This document shows positions 1 to 6,446 of a DNA stretch of 22,303 bases, piece after piece (position 1 is the first letter of the stretch; each line of letters begins with the position of its first letter). This DNA is from an uncultured Bryobacterales bacterium (GTDB lineage Bacteria; Acidobacteriota; Terriglobia; Bryobacterales; UBA6623): the NCBI GenBank assembly GCA_946887065.1, contig CAMPKL010000002.1:1-22303 (forward strand). Direction: 5' to 3'. The translations under genes and the position numbers were made by a program. The notes under the pieces were generated by a model. That model did not search any database and was not told the origin of the DNA. It saw only the letters and a list, made by a program, of their open reading frames with translations.

Positions 1-1
1 C

Positions 2-595
2 TATGAGAATCCTCCGGCCCGGGTTCACTTAATCTCTGACGGAGAGATGCGATGGGCTGCCGCCCAAGTCCCCGGCCCGGGTGAAGCTCCCAGAGGTTTG
101 CCTAATTCGATGCGGGCTATGTACCAGAGCCCTGAAATCGCCGCCGCGTGGCGCGCCTATGGCGGGGCCGCCCGCCAGGAGGCGGCCGTGGATCGCGAAC
201 TGCTTTTGCACGTTTCTTTCGCCGTCTCCATGGCCAACGGCTGCCGTTATTGCACGCTGCACCAAGTCCAGGGCTTGCACCGCTTGGGCGTCAAGCCGGC
301 CAAGTTGATGCAGATGAAGAAGGACGATAGCTCCTTGACGCCCCGCGAACTGACGGCAGTGCTCTTCGCCCGGAAACTGACCGCGGATCCGACGTCCGTG
401 ACCGACGCCGATTTCAACAAGTTGAAGGAGCAGTTTGGAGGCGATCGAGGCGCTTTTGACATCTTGTTGCAGACCTGCACTTTCGCCTTCATGAACCGCT
501 TTACCGACGGCTTGCGGCTTCCCTCAGAGGATGAGGCTGTGCGCATCTATCGTGAGACCTACGGTCAAGATTTCGAGCGAGTCGTCCGGCGCTAG
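2..595 (+). CDS. AhpD-like / carboxymuconolactone decarboxylase family protein (5' end uncertain, probably partial)
   Basis: Counting from the first internal ATG (47), the protein carries the redox motif of the AhpD-like superfamily: Cys66-Arg-Tyr-Cys69 followed by His72, preceded by a helix with a conserved Glu (ELLLHVSF). In this family the CxxC pair acts as a peroxidase or disulfide centre in an all-helical fold. The frame stays open to the left edge. The residues before the ATG (ARVHLISDGEM) resemble the usual N-terminus of these proteins and there is no ribosome site before position 47, so the true start is probably outside the window. The following PNSMRAMYQSPEIAAAW stretch matches the family pattern 'P..fr.la.sPe...aw'. 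Substrate is unknown. The gene converges on the VWA gene, leaving only 14 bp and no obvious terminator. The family call is firm; the start is not. Confidence 0.8.
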   Translation, partial: YENPPARVHLISDGEMRWAAAQVPGPGEAPRGLPNSMRAMYQSPEIAAAWRAYGGAARQEAAVDRELLLHVSFAVSMANGCRYCTLHQVQGLHRLGVKPAKLMQMKKDDSSLTPRELTAVLFARKLTADPTSVTDADFNKLKEQFGGDRGAFDILLQTCTFAFMNRFTDGLRLPSEDEAVRIYRETYGQDFERVVRR

Positions 596-609
596 GGAAG
601 CGGCGGCGT

Positions 610-1560
610 CTAATTGACGATGAATCGTTTACCGCCGATCAACGTCCCTTTTTTTTGTGGTTGAAGACGCACTTCCACTTTGCGCCGGCGAGGCGGAGTT
701 CGCGACTCCGGCGTATAGCCCACAACGTAAAGATGGCGGACGCGGTCGGCGATGAATTGGATGATGGCTTTGGCCTTTTCGTCGTCCAGCTTACCGACAG
801 GGAAGTCAACTCCGCCTGTTCGCTTGCCAAGGCTTGCGAACCTGGAGGACGGCTCGTCCAACGGCTGCAAAAACCTCCTTTGCCGCCCTATAACGATGGG
901 GTAGACCGGAACGCCCGCTTCCTGGGCATAGCGGCCCGCGCTTTCCGCGTCCGCCGCTCCGCCATTCTGGATCCCGTCGGAGATCACCAGGACCAATCTA
1001 GTTGCCGCCGATCGCGAACGTGTGGCGTCCGCGATCGCCGCGATCACGGCTTCATAGATAAGTGACGGACCAAAAGGCGGACCCAAAGGAATCAGCATTT
1101 CACCACGGCTGCGACCGACGACGCCTTCGAACGCAGTGCGAATTCTGGAAGGATCCCTGGTGGGGCCAGTCATGCGGAGCAAATGGCTTGCGAAGTGGTA
1201 GATAGACAGCAATACCCCCGGTTGGCCCTCAAGAAGATTCGTACGAAACAGCTCTTCGTTCAGCAGCTTGTTACCCGTGACGCTGCCGCTGCTGTCGAGC
1301 AAGATGATGATCTCGACGGGTCGCTGGTTCTCAAGGCTGGCGTTCTCGAAGATGCCGATGGGGATCTTGCGACCGTCCTCGACAAGTTCGAAGTCGGCGG
1401 CCGTTAGTCCTGAGACGTAACTGTTGTAAAACATCACGTTGAACTGCACTACGGCAAGTTGAACGTCGGAGCGGAATACTGCGATTTCGCCCGCCGGGTC
1501 GTCCTGCGCGAAGGAAGACGGGCAAAGAAGCAGCGCTAGCAACAACAGGCGGAACGCCAT
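610..1560 (-). CDS. Secreted VWA domain protein (VWFA-related Acidobacterial type)
   Basis: This 316-aa protein starts with a Sec signal peptide: Arg4, a Leu-rich core to about residue 13, and probable cleavage after FAQ near residue 19. A short beta region ('FRSDVQLAVVQFNV...GLTAADFELVEDGRKIPIGIFE', residues 29-72) is the hallmark N-terminus of the VWA family expanded in Acidobacteria. The VWA domain follows, with a complete-looking MIDAS start Asp89-x-Ser91-x-Ser93 and a later ISDG metal-ligand Asp. Such proteins bind a divalent cation and mediate protein-protein contacts outside the cytoplasm; the partner is unknown. The start is supported by AAGGAG about 10 nt upstream. It faces the reductase gene in the same direction with a roughly 110-bp gap, so co-transcription is possible but not shown. 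Confidence 0.88.
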   Translation of the reverse strand: MAFRLLLLALLLCPSSFAQDDPAGEIAVFRSDVQLAVVQFNVMFYNSYVSGLTAADFELVEDGRKIPIGIFENASLENQRPVEIIILLDSSGSVTGNKLLNEELFRTNLLEGQPGVLLSIYHFASHLLRMTGPTRDPSRIRTAFEGVVGRSRGEMLIPLGPPFGPSLIYEAVIAAIADATRSRSAATRLVLVISDGIQNGGAADAESAGRYAQEAGVPVYPIVIGRQRRFLQPLDEPSSRFASLGKRTGGVDFPVGKLDDEKAKAIIQFIADRVRHLYVVGYTPESRTPPRRRKVEVRLQPQKKGTLIGGKRFIVN

Positions 1561-1672
1561 GCTCCGATCTCCTTAGGCCGTTCAGCGCTCTTGGATGGAC
1601 CGAAAGTAAGCCTGAATCGGCAGCCTGTCAAGGAGAAAATGGCCGCACGGCGGCTCGAGGTTTCTCAGCGCC

Positions 1673-3115
1673 TTACTCGGCGTCTTCGTCGGGATGAGCA
1701 ACGTGCAGAAAGTCGTCCCGCTCCGTCAGTTTGATCCGAGGACGGCCAACTGCTTTGCCCCGGGCGATCTCGAGCTCATCGATGCGCTTCCACTCGTCGT
1801 AGGTCACGTAATCGACGCGGCGTTCGCGGAGAAGTTGGTCGACCGCATCCGCCTCAGGACTCGTCGGAAAGAAGTGCAGATCAGCGCCTAGATCCTCGAT
1901 CAGGGCGTCAACCGTCTCACGAGCGCAGAGTTTGTTGGCGCCGATCAGTCCCGTGGGGCCGCGCTTGATCCATCCGGCGACGTAAACGCCGGGGAGTTGC
2001 GCCCCGGACTCCGGATCGATCACTCGGCCCTGTTGGTTGGGCACGACGCCTGCCACTGCATCGAATGGCAGACCTTCGAGGACGACACCCGTGTAGCCGA
2101 CTGAACGAAACACCATCCCGCAGGGAATCTCTTCCGTTTCACCTGTTGGACGTGAGCGTGTCGTGCCCAATTCGTCCAGAAACAACTCATTACGGACGAC
2201 CTTTAGCGCGCGTACACGTCCTTCGCTATCGCCCAGGATCTCAACGGGAGATAGACAGAATCGAATCACCAAGCGCTTTGGTTTTTCGGGTTCCTCGCGG
2301 CCTTCGAGCAGCTTCAACGCTTCATATCGATGGTGTAGATCGCGGGGGCCGTTCAGCAACTCCTGCCGGCTAGCGTCGTCCAGCTTCATTTCTTCGGGTA
2401 ACGTCGACGCTGAGGCGCCGGCCATCTCTCCCAATTCGTGAATCTCGGGATGTGAGAACGCCGCTTGCACGGGACCACGGCGTCCGATAAGGTGTACCGT
2501 CTTGATTGCGCTGCGCTTTAAGGCTTCGAGGGCGTAGTCGGCGATATCGGTACTCTCTAGGACGCGGGGCAGCCGGCACAGAATGCGTGCCACATCCGCG
2601 GCGACGTTTCCGACACCAATGACAGCCGCGGCTTCTGCCGAAAAATCGAAGTCTTGATGCGAATAATCGGGGTCGCCGTTGTACCAGGCCACGAACCGCC
2701 GCGCCGAATGAACTCCCTTGAGGTTTTCGCCCGGAATCCCCAGAACGCGATCCGCCTGGGCGCCGCTGGCGAAGATCACATGATGGTAGAGCCGGCGCAA
2801 GTCGTCAAGCTTCAGGTCTTTACCAAACTCGACGTTGCCGAAGAAGCGGAAGTCGGGGCGCTCTGCAAGACGCTCATAAATCGCCATAACTTTCTTGATC
2901 TTGGGATGGTCGGGAGCGACGCCGCTGCGCACCAAACCAAACGGCACGGGCAAACGGTCATACATGTCGACCTGCACGTTCAGGTCTTCCGTCTGGAACA
3001 GCGCCTGGAGCGCATAGAACCCAGCGGGACCAGAGCCGACAATCGCTACTCGCAGCGGTCGCCCTTGTGAATCGAACCGCTTTGGGGACATGTAGCAGCG
3101 ATTGTAGACGCGCAA
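1673..3115 (-). CDS. fprA: FprA-type ferredoxin/adrenodoxin-NADP+ reductase (FAD flavoprotein)
   Basis: Family role: transfer of electrons between NADP(H) and ferredoxin-type iron-sulfur proteins through FAD. The FAD Rossmann motif GSGPAG lies at residues 27-32, followed by the diagnostic VPFGLVRSGVAPDHPKIK (57-74) of the adrenodoxin reductase/FprA group. A second nucleotide motif GVGNVA (167-172) binds NADP. Near the C-terminus GWIKRGPTGLIGANK is the conserved FAD-contact region. About 480 aa is normal for the group. Two starts compete: TTG at 3115 has GGAGGG six bases upstream, while ATG at 3091 (MSPKRF...) has no ribosome site but gives a more typical N-terminus. I report the longer form. 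It is divergent from the HAD phosphatase, with under 70 bp between them to hold both promoters. Confidence 0.92.
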   Translation of the reverse strand: MRVYNRCYMSPKRFDSQGRPLRVAIVGSGPAGFYALQALFQTEDLNVQVDMYDRLPVPFGLVRSGVAPDHPKIKKVMAIYERLAERPDFRFFGNVEFGKDLKLDDLRRLYHHVIFASGAQADRVLGIPGENLKGVHSARRFVAWYNGDPDYSHQDFDFSAEAAAVIGVGNVAADVARILCRLPRVLESTDIADYALEALKRSAIKTVHLIGRRGPVQAAFSHPEIHELGEMAGASASTLPEEMKLDDASRQELLNGPRDLHHRYEALKLLEGREEPEKPKRLVIRFCLSPVEILGDSEGRVRALKVVRNELFLDELGTTRSRPTGETEEIPCGMVFRSVGYTGVVLEGLPFDAVAGVVPNQQGRVIDPESGAQLPGVYVAGWIKRGPTGLIGANKLCARETVDALIEDLGADLHFFPTSPEADAVDQLLRERRVDYVTYDEWKRIDELEIARGKAVGRPRIKLTERDDFLHVAHPDEDAE

Positions 3116-3157
3116 GCGAGCCCTCCGCTACTGCGTCTTCGTTAAGCTTTTCTGATA

Positions 3158-3928
3158 ATGAGACGACCACGCGGCATTCTCTTTGACCTCGACGGCGTCA
3201 TCTACAACGGCGAGACTCCTATTGAAGGCGCCGCCGAGGTCATCGCCTGGGTCCGGCGAGAGCACATACCCTTTCTCTTCGTGACGAACACGACCTCCCG
3301 GCCTCGCCAAACCTTAATAGACAAGCTGCACTCGATGGGTATAACTGCCGCTGTCAATGAGATTTGGACCCCCGCCGTCGCGGCCAACTTGTGGCTACGC
3401 GAGCGCGGAATTGCGCCGGTGGCGCTCTTCGTCCCGCCCCAGACCGCGACCGAGTTCCAAGGTATCGCCGTGTCCGGCGAAAGCGCGAAGGCGGTCGTCA
3501 TCGGCGACCTGGGCCAGGCCTGGGACTTCGCTACGTTGAATCGCGCCTTTCGGCTGCTTCACGCCGACGCGGAAACCCAACTCATCGCTCTTGGCATGAC
3601 CCGCTACTGGATGTCGCCGACCGGACCATCGCTGGACGTCGCGCCCTTCGTCGCCGCCCTAGAACATGCGTCGGGACGCCGCGCAGTCGTGCTAGGCAAG
3701 CCCTCACGCGAATTCTTCGACGCCGCCGCCTCGCAACTAGACTTACCGCCCGCGGATTTATTGATGATCGGCGACGACATTCGCGCCGACATCGGCGGCG
3801 CTCAAGGCGCTGGCCTGCGAGGCGCAATCGTGAGGACCGGCAAGTTTCAACCGGATGACCTGAAGCAAGGCGTGACGCCGGATGCTGTGCTGAACTCTGT
3901 GGCGGACCTGCCGCGCTTGCTTGGCTAA
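3158..3928 (+). CDS. HAD-IIA family hydrolase (NagD/LHPP-like phosphatase)
   Basis: This 256-aa protein has all four HAD motifs. Motif I is FDLDGVIYNG, with nucleophile Asp10 and acid/base Asp12. Motif II is FVTNTTS, motif III is the LGKPS lysine, and motif IV is MIGDDIRADIGGAQGAGL. The large cap between motifs II and III and the T-N-T-T/S motif place it in class IIA, closest to the TIGR01458 type (LHPP/HDHD2-like). It should be a cytoplasmic Mg2+-dependent phosphatase; the physiological substrate cannot be read from sequence. No clear Shine-Dalgarno precedes the ATG. Its TAA stop overlaps the TAG stop of the convergent DMT gene (CTAA at 3925-3928). Confidence 0.92.
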   Translation: MRRPRGILFDLDGVIYNGETPIEGAAEVIAWVRREHIPFLFVTNTTSRPRQTLIDKLHSMGITAAVNEIWTPAVAANLWLRERGIAPVALFVPPQTATEFQGIAVSGESAKAVVIGDLGQAWDFATLNRAFRLLHADAETQLIALGMTRYWMSPTGPSLDVAPFVAALEHASGRRAVVLGKPSREFFDAAASQLDLPPADLLMIGDDIRADIGGAQGAGLRGAIVRTGKFQPDDLKQGVTPDAVLNSVADLPRLLG

Positions 3929-4281
3929 CCGTTGCCGGCAGCGATGAAAGCAACACCTACAATAACTAGAGCTAAGCCATAGATTTTATGCTTGTTAAAA
4001 GGCTCGCCGAATAAAATCTTTGACCAGATCAATGTCCACACGTAGCCTAACGATACGAGCGGGTAGAGGACAGTCAAACTGCCGTCCTTGATGCCCCACA
4101 CGTAGAGTACGGACGACAACAGAAAGAGGGTGATCCCGGCGCCCAGCCGTATTCCCGCCCGCCTCAACGAGGCGATATCCCGATGCAGCCTGTCGGCGCC
4201 GGACTTGAGGAAAACTGCCGCAAGGGAGCCGATCAAACTGGCGATCAACACCAGGATCATGGATGAAACAGGCGTGGTCAT
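3925..4281 (-). CDS. Small four-helix DMT/SMR-like membrane protein, subunit 2
   Basis: This 118-aa protein has four predicted transmembrane helices (about 5-25, 45-63, 70-88, 97-115). The pattern LTVLYPLVSLGYVWTLIWSKILFGEP, then a short polar loop and a last helix, is the C-terminal half-repeat of the drug/metabolite transporter superfamily (EamA/SMR, ArnE/ArnF-like). Single half-repeats of this size must dimerise. Its start overlaps the stop of the upstream gene by ATGA, so a heteromer with that partner is expected. Loop 1 holds Lys26, Arg31, Arg34, Arg40, Arg41 and Arg45, and loop 3 holds Lys-His-Lys, while the N-terminus has no basic residue. The positive-inside rule therefore gives N-out/C-out. 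The substrate could be a lipid-linked sugar (ArnEF-like) or a small cation; the sequence does not decide. Confidence 0.85.
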   Translation of the reverse strand: MTTPVSSMILVLIASLIGSLAAVFLKSGADRLHRDIASLRRAGIRLGAGITLFLLSSVLYVWGIKDGSLTVLYPLVSLGYVWTLIWSKILFGEPFNKHKIYGLALVIVGVAFIAAGNG

Positions 4282-4712
4282 TGACGGCTGCCGACGCCGA
4301 TTAGAGAGACGCCGCCCACGATGAAGCCGATCCCGGCGACTTTGAAGGCATTCATCGAATCTTCAAAGAACATCGGCGACAGAATTGCGACCCAAACATA
4401 GGTCAAAGCGATGATTGGGTAGAGCACGGACAGCTGCCCGTTTCGCAGCGCCAGAACCAATAGCCCTGTGTTGAACCCGAGGCAAGCGTAGCCGGCCAAA
4501 AGCGGCCAGTTCGTCAAGAATGCGAGCACCATGTCCTCGGAGCCTGCGGCAGGAAGGTAGTTGGCTCCCTCGCGCATAAGAATTTGAGCTGCAGCGCCTA
4601 CGACGGTGCACAGTAATATGAGCACGATAGACGATGCTGACGTACGGCTCGCCCTTCGCGGGATCGGGATGGCATCGCCTTGAGCCTGTGCCGCTGACAT
4701 CGTAGTAGCCAT
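4278..4712 (-). CDS. Small four-helix DMT/SMR-like membrane protein, subunit 1
   Basis: This 144-aa protein has a 25-residue polar N-terminal tail, then four predicted helices (about 28-46, 68-88, 95-114, 122-140). The third helix region (LSVLYPIIALTYVWVAILSPMFFED) is closely similar to the downstream gene product, so the two are paralogous DMT half-repeats. The N-tail carries Arg19, Arg20 and Arg23, while loop 1 is acidic (Glu48, Glu/Asp near 59). This predicts N-in, opposite to its partner. Start: ATG at 4712 is used here; ATG at 4700 (MSAAQ) is an alternative, and neither has a good ribosome site. It is first gene of a two-gene operon with an ATGA overlap. The family call is firm; the transported molecule is unknown. 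Confidence 0.83.
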   Translation of the reverse strand: MATTMSAAQAQGDAIPIPRRASRTSASSIVLILLCTVVGAAAQILMREGANYLPAAGSEDMVLAFLTNWPLLAGYACLGFNTGLLVLALRNGQLSVLYPIIALTYVWVAILSPMFFEDSMNAFKVAGIGFIVGGVSLIGVGSRQ

Positions 4713-4789
4713 CCGGGCGAGTCTATCATTCCAATCAATGAGGCTGTGTCAGTCAAACACCTGATGATAAAACACTTACAACTCAGTTT

Positions 4790-4816
4790 TTGACTAAGCT
4801 TCAGGCTCGGTACACT
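4790..4816 (+). promoter_or_regulatory. Weak sigma-70-like promoter candidate before the EEP gene
   Basis: TTGACT at 4790-4795 and TACACT at 4811-4816 resemble -35 and -10 boxes but are only 15 bp apart, shorter than the usual 17. If real, transcription would start around 4823 and give a nearly leaderless mRNA for the gene starting at 4831, which has no Shine-Dalgarno. Confidence 0.25.
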
Positions 4817-4831
4817 GGGACTTCAGTCCCA
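4816..4831. repeat. Inverted repeat touching the EEP start codon
   Basis: TGGGACT-TC-AGTCCCA is a perfect 7-bp inverted repeat whose last base is the A of the ATG. It could be an operator overlapping the candidate -10 box. As an RNA hairpin it would have an impossibly tight 2-nt loop, so some arm pairs would open. It occupies the place where a ribosome site would normally be. Confidence 0.45.
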
Positions 4832-6036
4832 TGCCCCATGCCGACACCTCATCAGACAGCGCCCTCGTCCAGCAGATGCGACGACAATTGCACGAAGACC
4901 TTCGTCCGCACTTTGTGGAACTTGCGAGCTGTAGCTCAACGCCTGAACTTTTAGATCATCCGACCTACCTGCGCCTTAAGACCAAGTTCGAGCGCATCTT
5001 TCAAACACCCGAGTCGGGCGGCTTCCCGTCCGCGGCCGCGTCCAAAAAAGACACCTATCGGATAGCCGCTTGGAATCTGGAGCGAGGCATTCACTACGAG
5101 GGACAACTGGAAGCTCTTCGCCAAGATCCATACCTTTCTCAATCCGACGTACTACTGTTGACCGAAACGGATGTCGGCATGGCCCGGTCAGGCAACCGCA
5201 ACGTCGCGCGCGACCTGGCTCGCGAACTGGGACTGTACTATGCTTTTTCTCCCTGCTACATCAATCTAGCCAAGGGATCGGGCGTCGAATATGACGCGGA
5301 AGGCGAGAACGAGTCCGGCCTCCACGGCAATGCGATTCTGAGCCGTTATCCCTTGTCGAACGTTCGCAGCGTTTTTCTCAAGAACGGAAAGGACAAGATG
5401 ACAGGCCGAGAGAAACGCCTCGGACAGCAAACGGCCGTCGTCGCCGAGGTGGAATTCCCCGACCAACCGGCTACCGTGGTTGCCGTGCACCTGGACGCCA
5501 ACTCAAGCCAACAGCATCGGGCCGACCAGATGGCCGATGTTCTAGCCGCCATCGCGGACCGCTCTCCCGCCATAATTGGCGGAGACTGGAACACGACGAC
5601 CTTCAATTCGTCCAGCGCGACAATGGCCATACTGGGCTTCTGGTTGCGGGTCTTCATGGGTCCGAACAACGTTATCACGAACCATTACCTCCATCCTTAC
5701 AATAGGTTCGAGATCAAACTGTTTAATTTACTTGAAGATGCGGGCTTCGACTATCGGACCGCCAATTCGCTCGGCGAGCGCACGACATCTTATGACGTCG
5801 AGGATGCCAAGACGTACAAGAACCTCCGCGAGTGGGTTCCTGCCTGGTGCTTCGCTTTCATCCGTTGGGCGCTTCGGCATCACGACGGCAAATGCCCCCT
5901 GAAAATCGATTGGCTGGCTGTGAAAGGATTTGCCGCCCGCGACCCGAGGGTTTTGCACCAGTTTCGAGAAGGGCGGACCCCGCCCCTGTCAGACCACGAT
6001 CCGATTGGCGTCGACGTCGTGGAACTGCCCGCCTAG
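4831..6036 (+). CDS. Endonuclease/exonuclease/phosphatase (EEP) fold protein
   Basis: This 401-aa protein has an approximately 70-residue N-terminal extension followed by an EEP (DNase I/Mg2+-dependent phosphodiesterase) domain. Visible family signatures are AWNLERG (Asn82), LLTETD (Glu112, metal ligand), GGDWNT (Asp252, Asn254) and SDHDPIGVDV (Asp388, His389, general base). Members cleave nucleic acids, inositol phosphates, sphingomyelin or other phosphodiesters, so the substrate is open. There is no signal peptide, and the N-terminal extension is charged and helical, so a cytoplasmic location is likely. ATG 4831 is the first in-frame start but lacks a ribosome site. The next gene begins 14 bp after the stop. 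Confidence 0.87.
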   Translation: MPHADTSSDSALVQQMRRQLHEDLRPHFVELASCSSTPELLDHPTYLRLKTKFERIFQTPESGGFPSAAASKKDTYRIAAWNLERGIHYEGQLEALRQDPYLSQSDVLLLTETDVGMARSGNRNVARDLARELGLYYAFSPCYINLAKGSGVEYDAEGENESGLHGNAILSRYPLSNVRSVFLKNGKDKMTGREKRLGQQTAVVAEVEFPDQPATVVAVHLDANSSQQHRADQMADVLAAIADRSPAIIGGDWNTTTFNSSSATMAILGFWLRVFMGPNNVITNHYLHPYNRFEIKLFNLLEDAGFDYRTANSLGERTTSYDVEDAKTYKNLREWVPAWCFAFIRWALRHHDGKCPLKIDWLAVKGFAARDPRVLHQFREGRTPPLSDHDPIGVDVVELPA

Positions 6037-6050
6037 ACCGCTCGTATACT

Positions 6051-6257
6051 ATGGCAATGCCAGGACAGGGTTCGACCGGCAACGTCATCGCTGCCGTCTG
6101 CAGCTTCTTCATACCAGGTCTGGGCCAACTGGTTCAGGGCCGAATCTTGATGGCTGCTGTGCAGTTCGTCCTTGCTGCAGTGCTGTGGTGGTTCTTGCTC
6201 GGATGGGTGATACATCTCTGGTCCATCATTGACGCCGCCCGCTACAAAGGCGGCTGA
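6051..6257 (+). CDS. Small two-helix membrane protein (TM2-like, PGLGQ motif)
   Basis: This is a 68-aa protein. A longer open frame exists upstream but lies inside the EEP gene in another frame, so ATG 6051 (MAMPGQGST) is chosen. Two hydrophobic segments (about 11-24 and 33-56) flank a turn with PGLGQLVQGR, and the protein ends in HLWSIIDAARYKGG. The pattern 'F.PGLGQ...G....g' plus a hydrophobic hairpin is typical of small TM2-domain-like inner-membrane proteins of unknown function. It sits 14 bp after the EEP gene and could be co-transcribed. Family placement is by pattern only. Confidence 0.65.
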   Translation: MAMPGQGSTGNVIAAVCSFFIPGLGQLVQGRILMAAVQFVLAAVLWWFLLGWVIHLWSIIDAARYKGG

Positions 6258-6446
6258 AAACGTCATCCTATCGTACCGGTACCACGGCTTATTTTTGCCC
6301 TCCTGGGTACCCCCTAAGTTCCACCAGTACCATCGTGCAATTGAGACGTGCGCTCTATTGGAATCGCACCCGCAACCATTCAGAATAGGTGCTGTCGCCG
6401 CAAGTACACAGCTCCGGTCATTTGAACGCACAGGCGTATACATTGG
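6258..6446. other. Intergenic region with GTACC palindrome cluster upstream of the sigma-54 activator
   Basis: No plausible gene is seen here. GTACC occurs four times (6273, 6279, 6307, 6327). The first two form the perfect palindrome GTACCGGTAC (6273-6282) and the third forms GGGTACCC (6305-6312). These could be operator half-sites controlling the regulator gene downstream. A TATACA box at 6437-6442 has no good -35 partner. Confidence 0.35.

Noticed and set aside
3357..3858. Arg-rich frames overlapping the HAD phosphatase
   Set aside because: These are typical frame shadows in GC-rich DNA; the HAD frame contains all four catalytic motifs.
6233..6256. GCCGCC...GGCGGC hairpin at the end of the small membrane protein gene as a terminator
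   Set aside because: The stem is only 6 bp with a 9-nt loop, lies inside codons, and has no T-tract after it.
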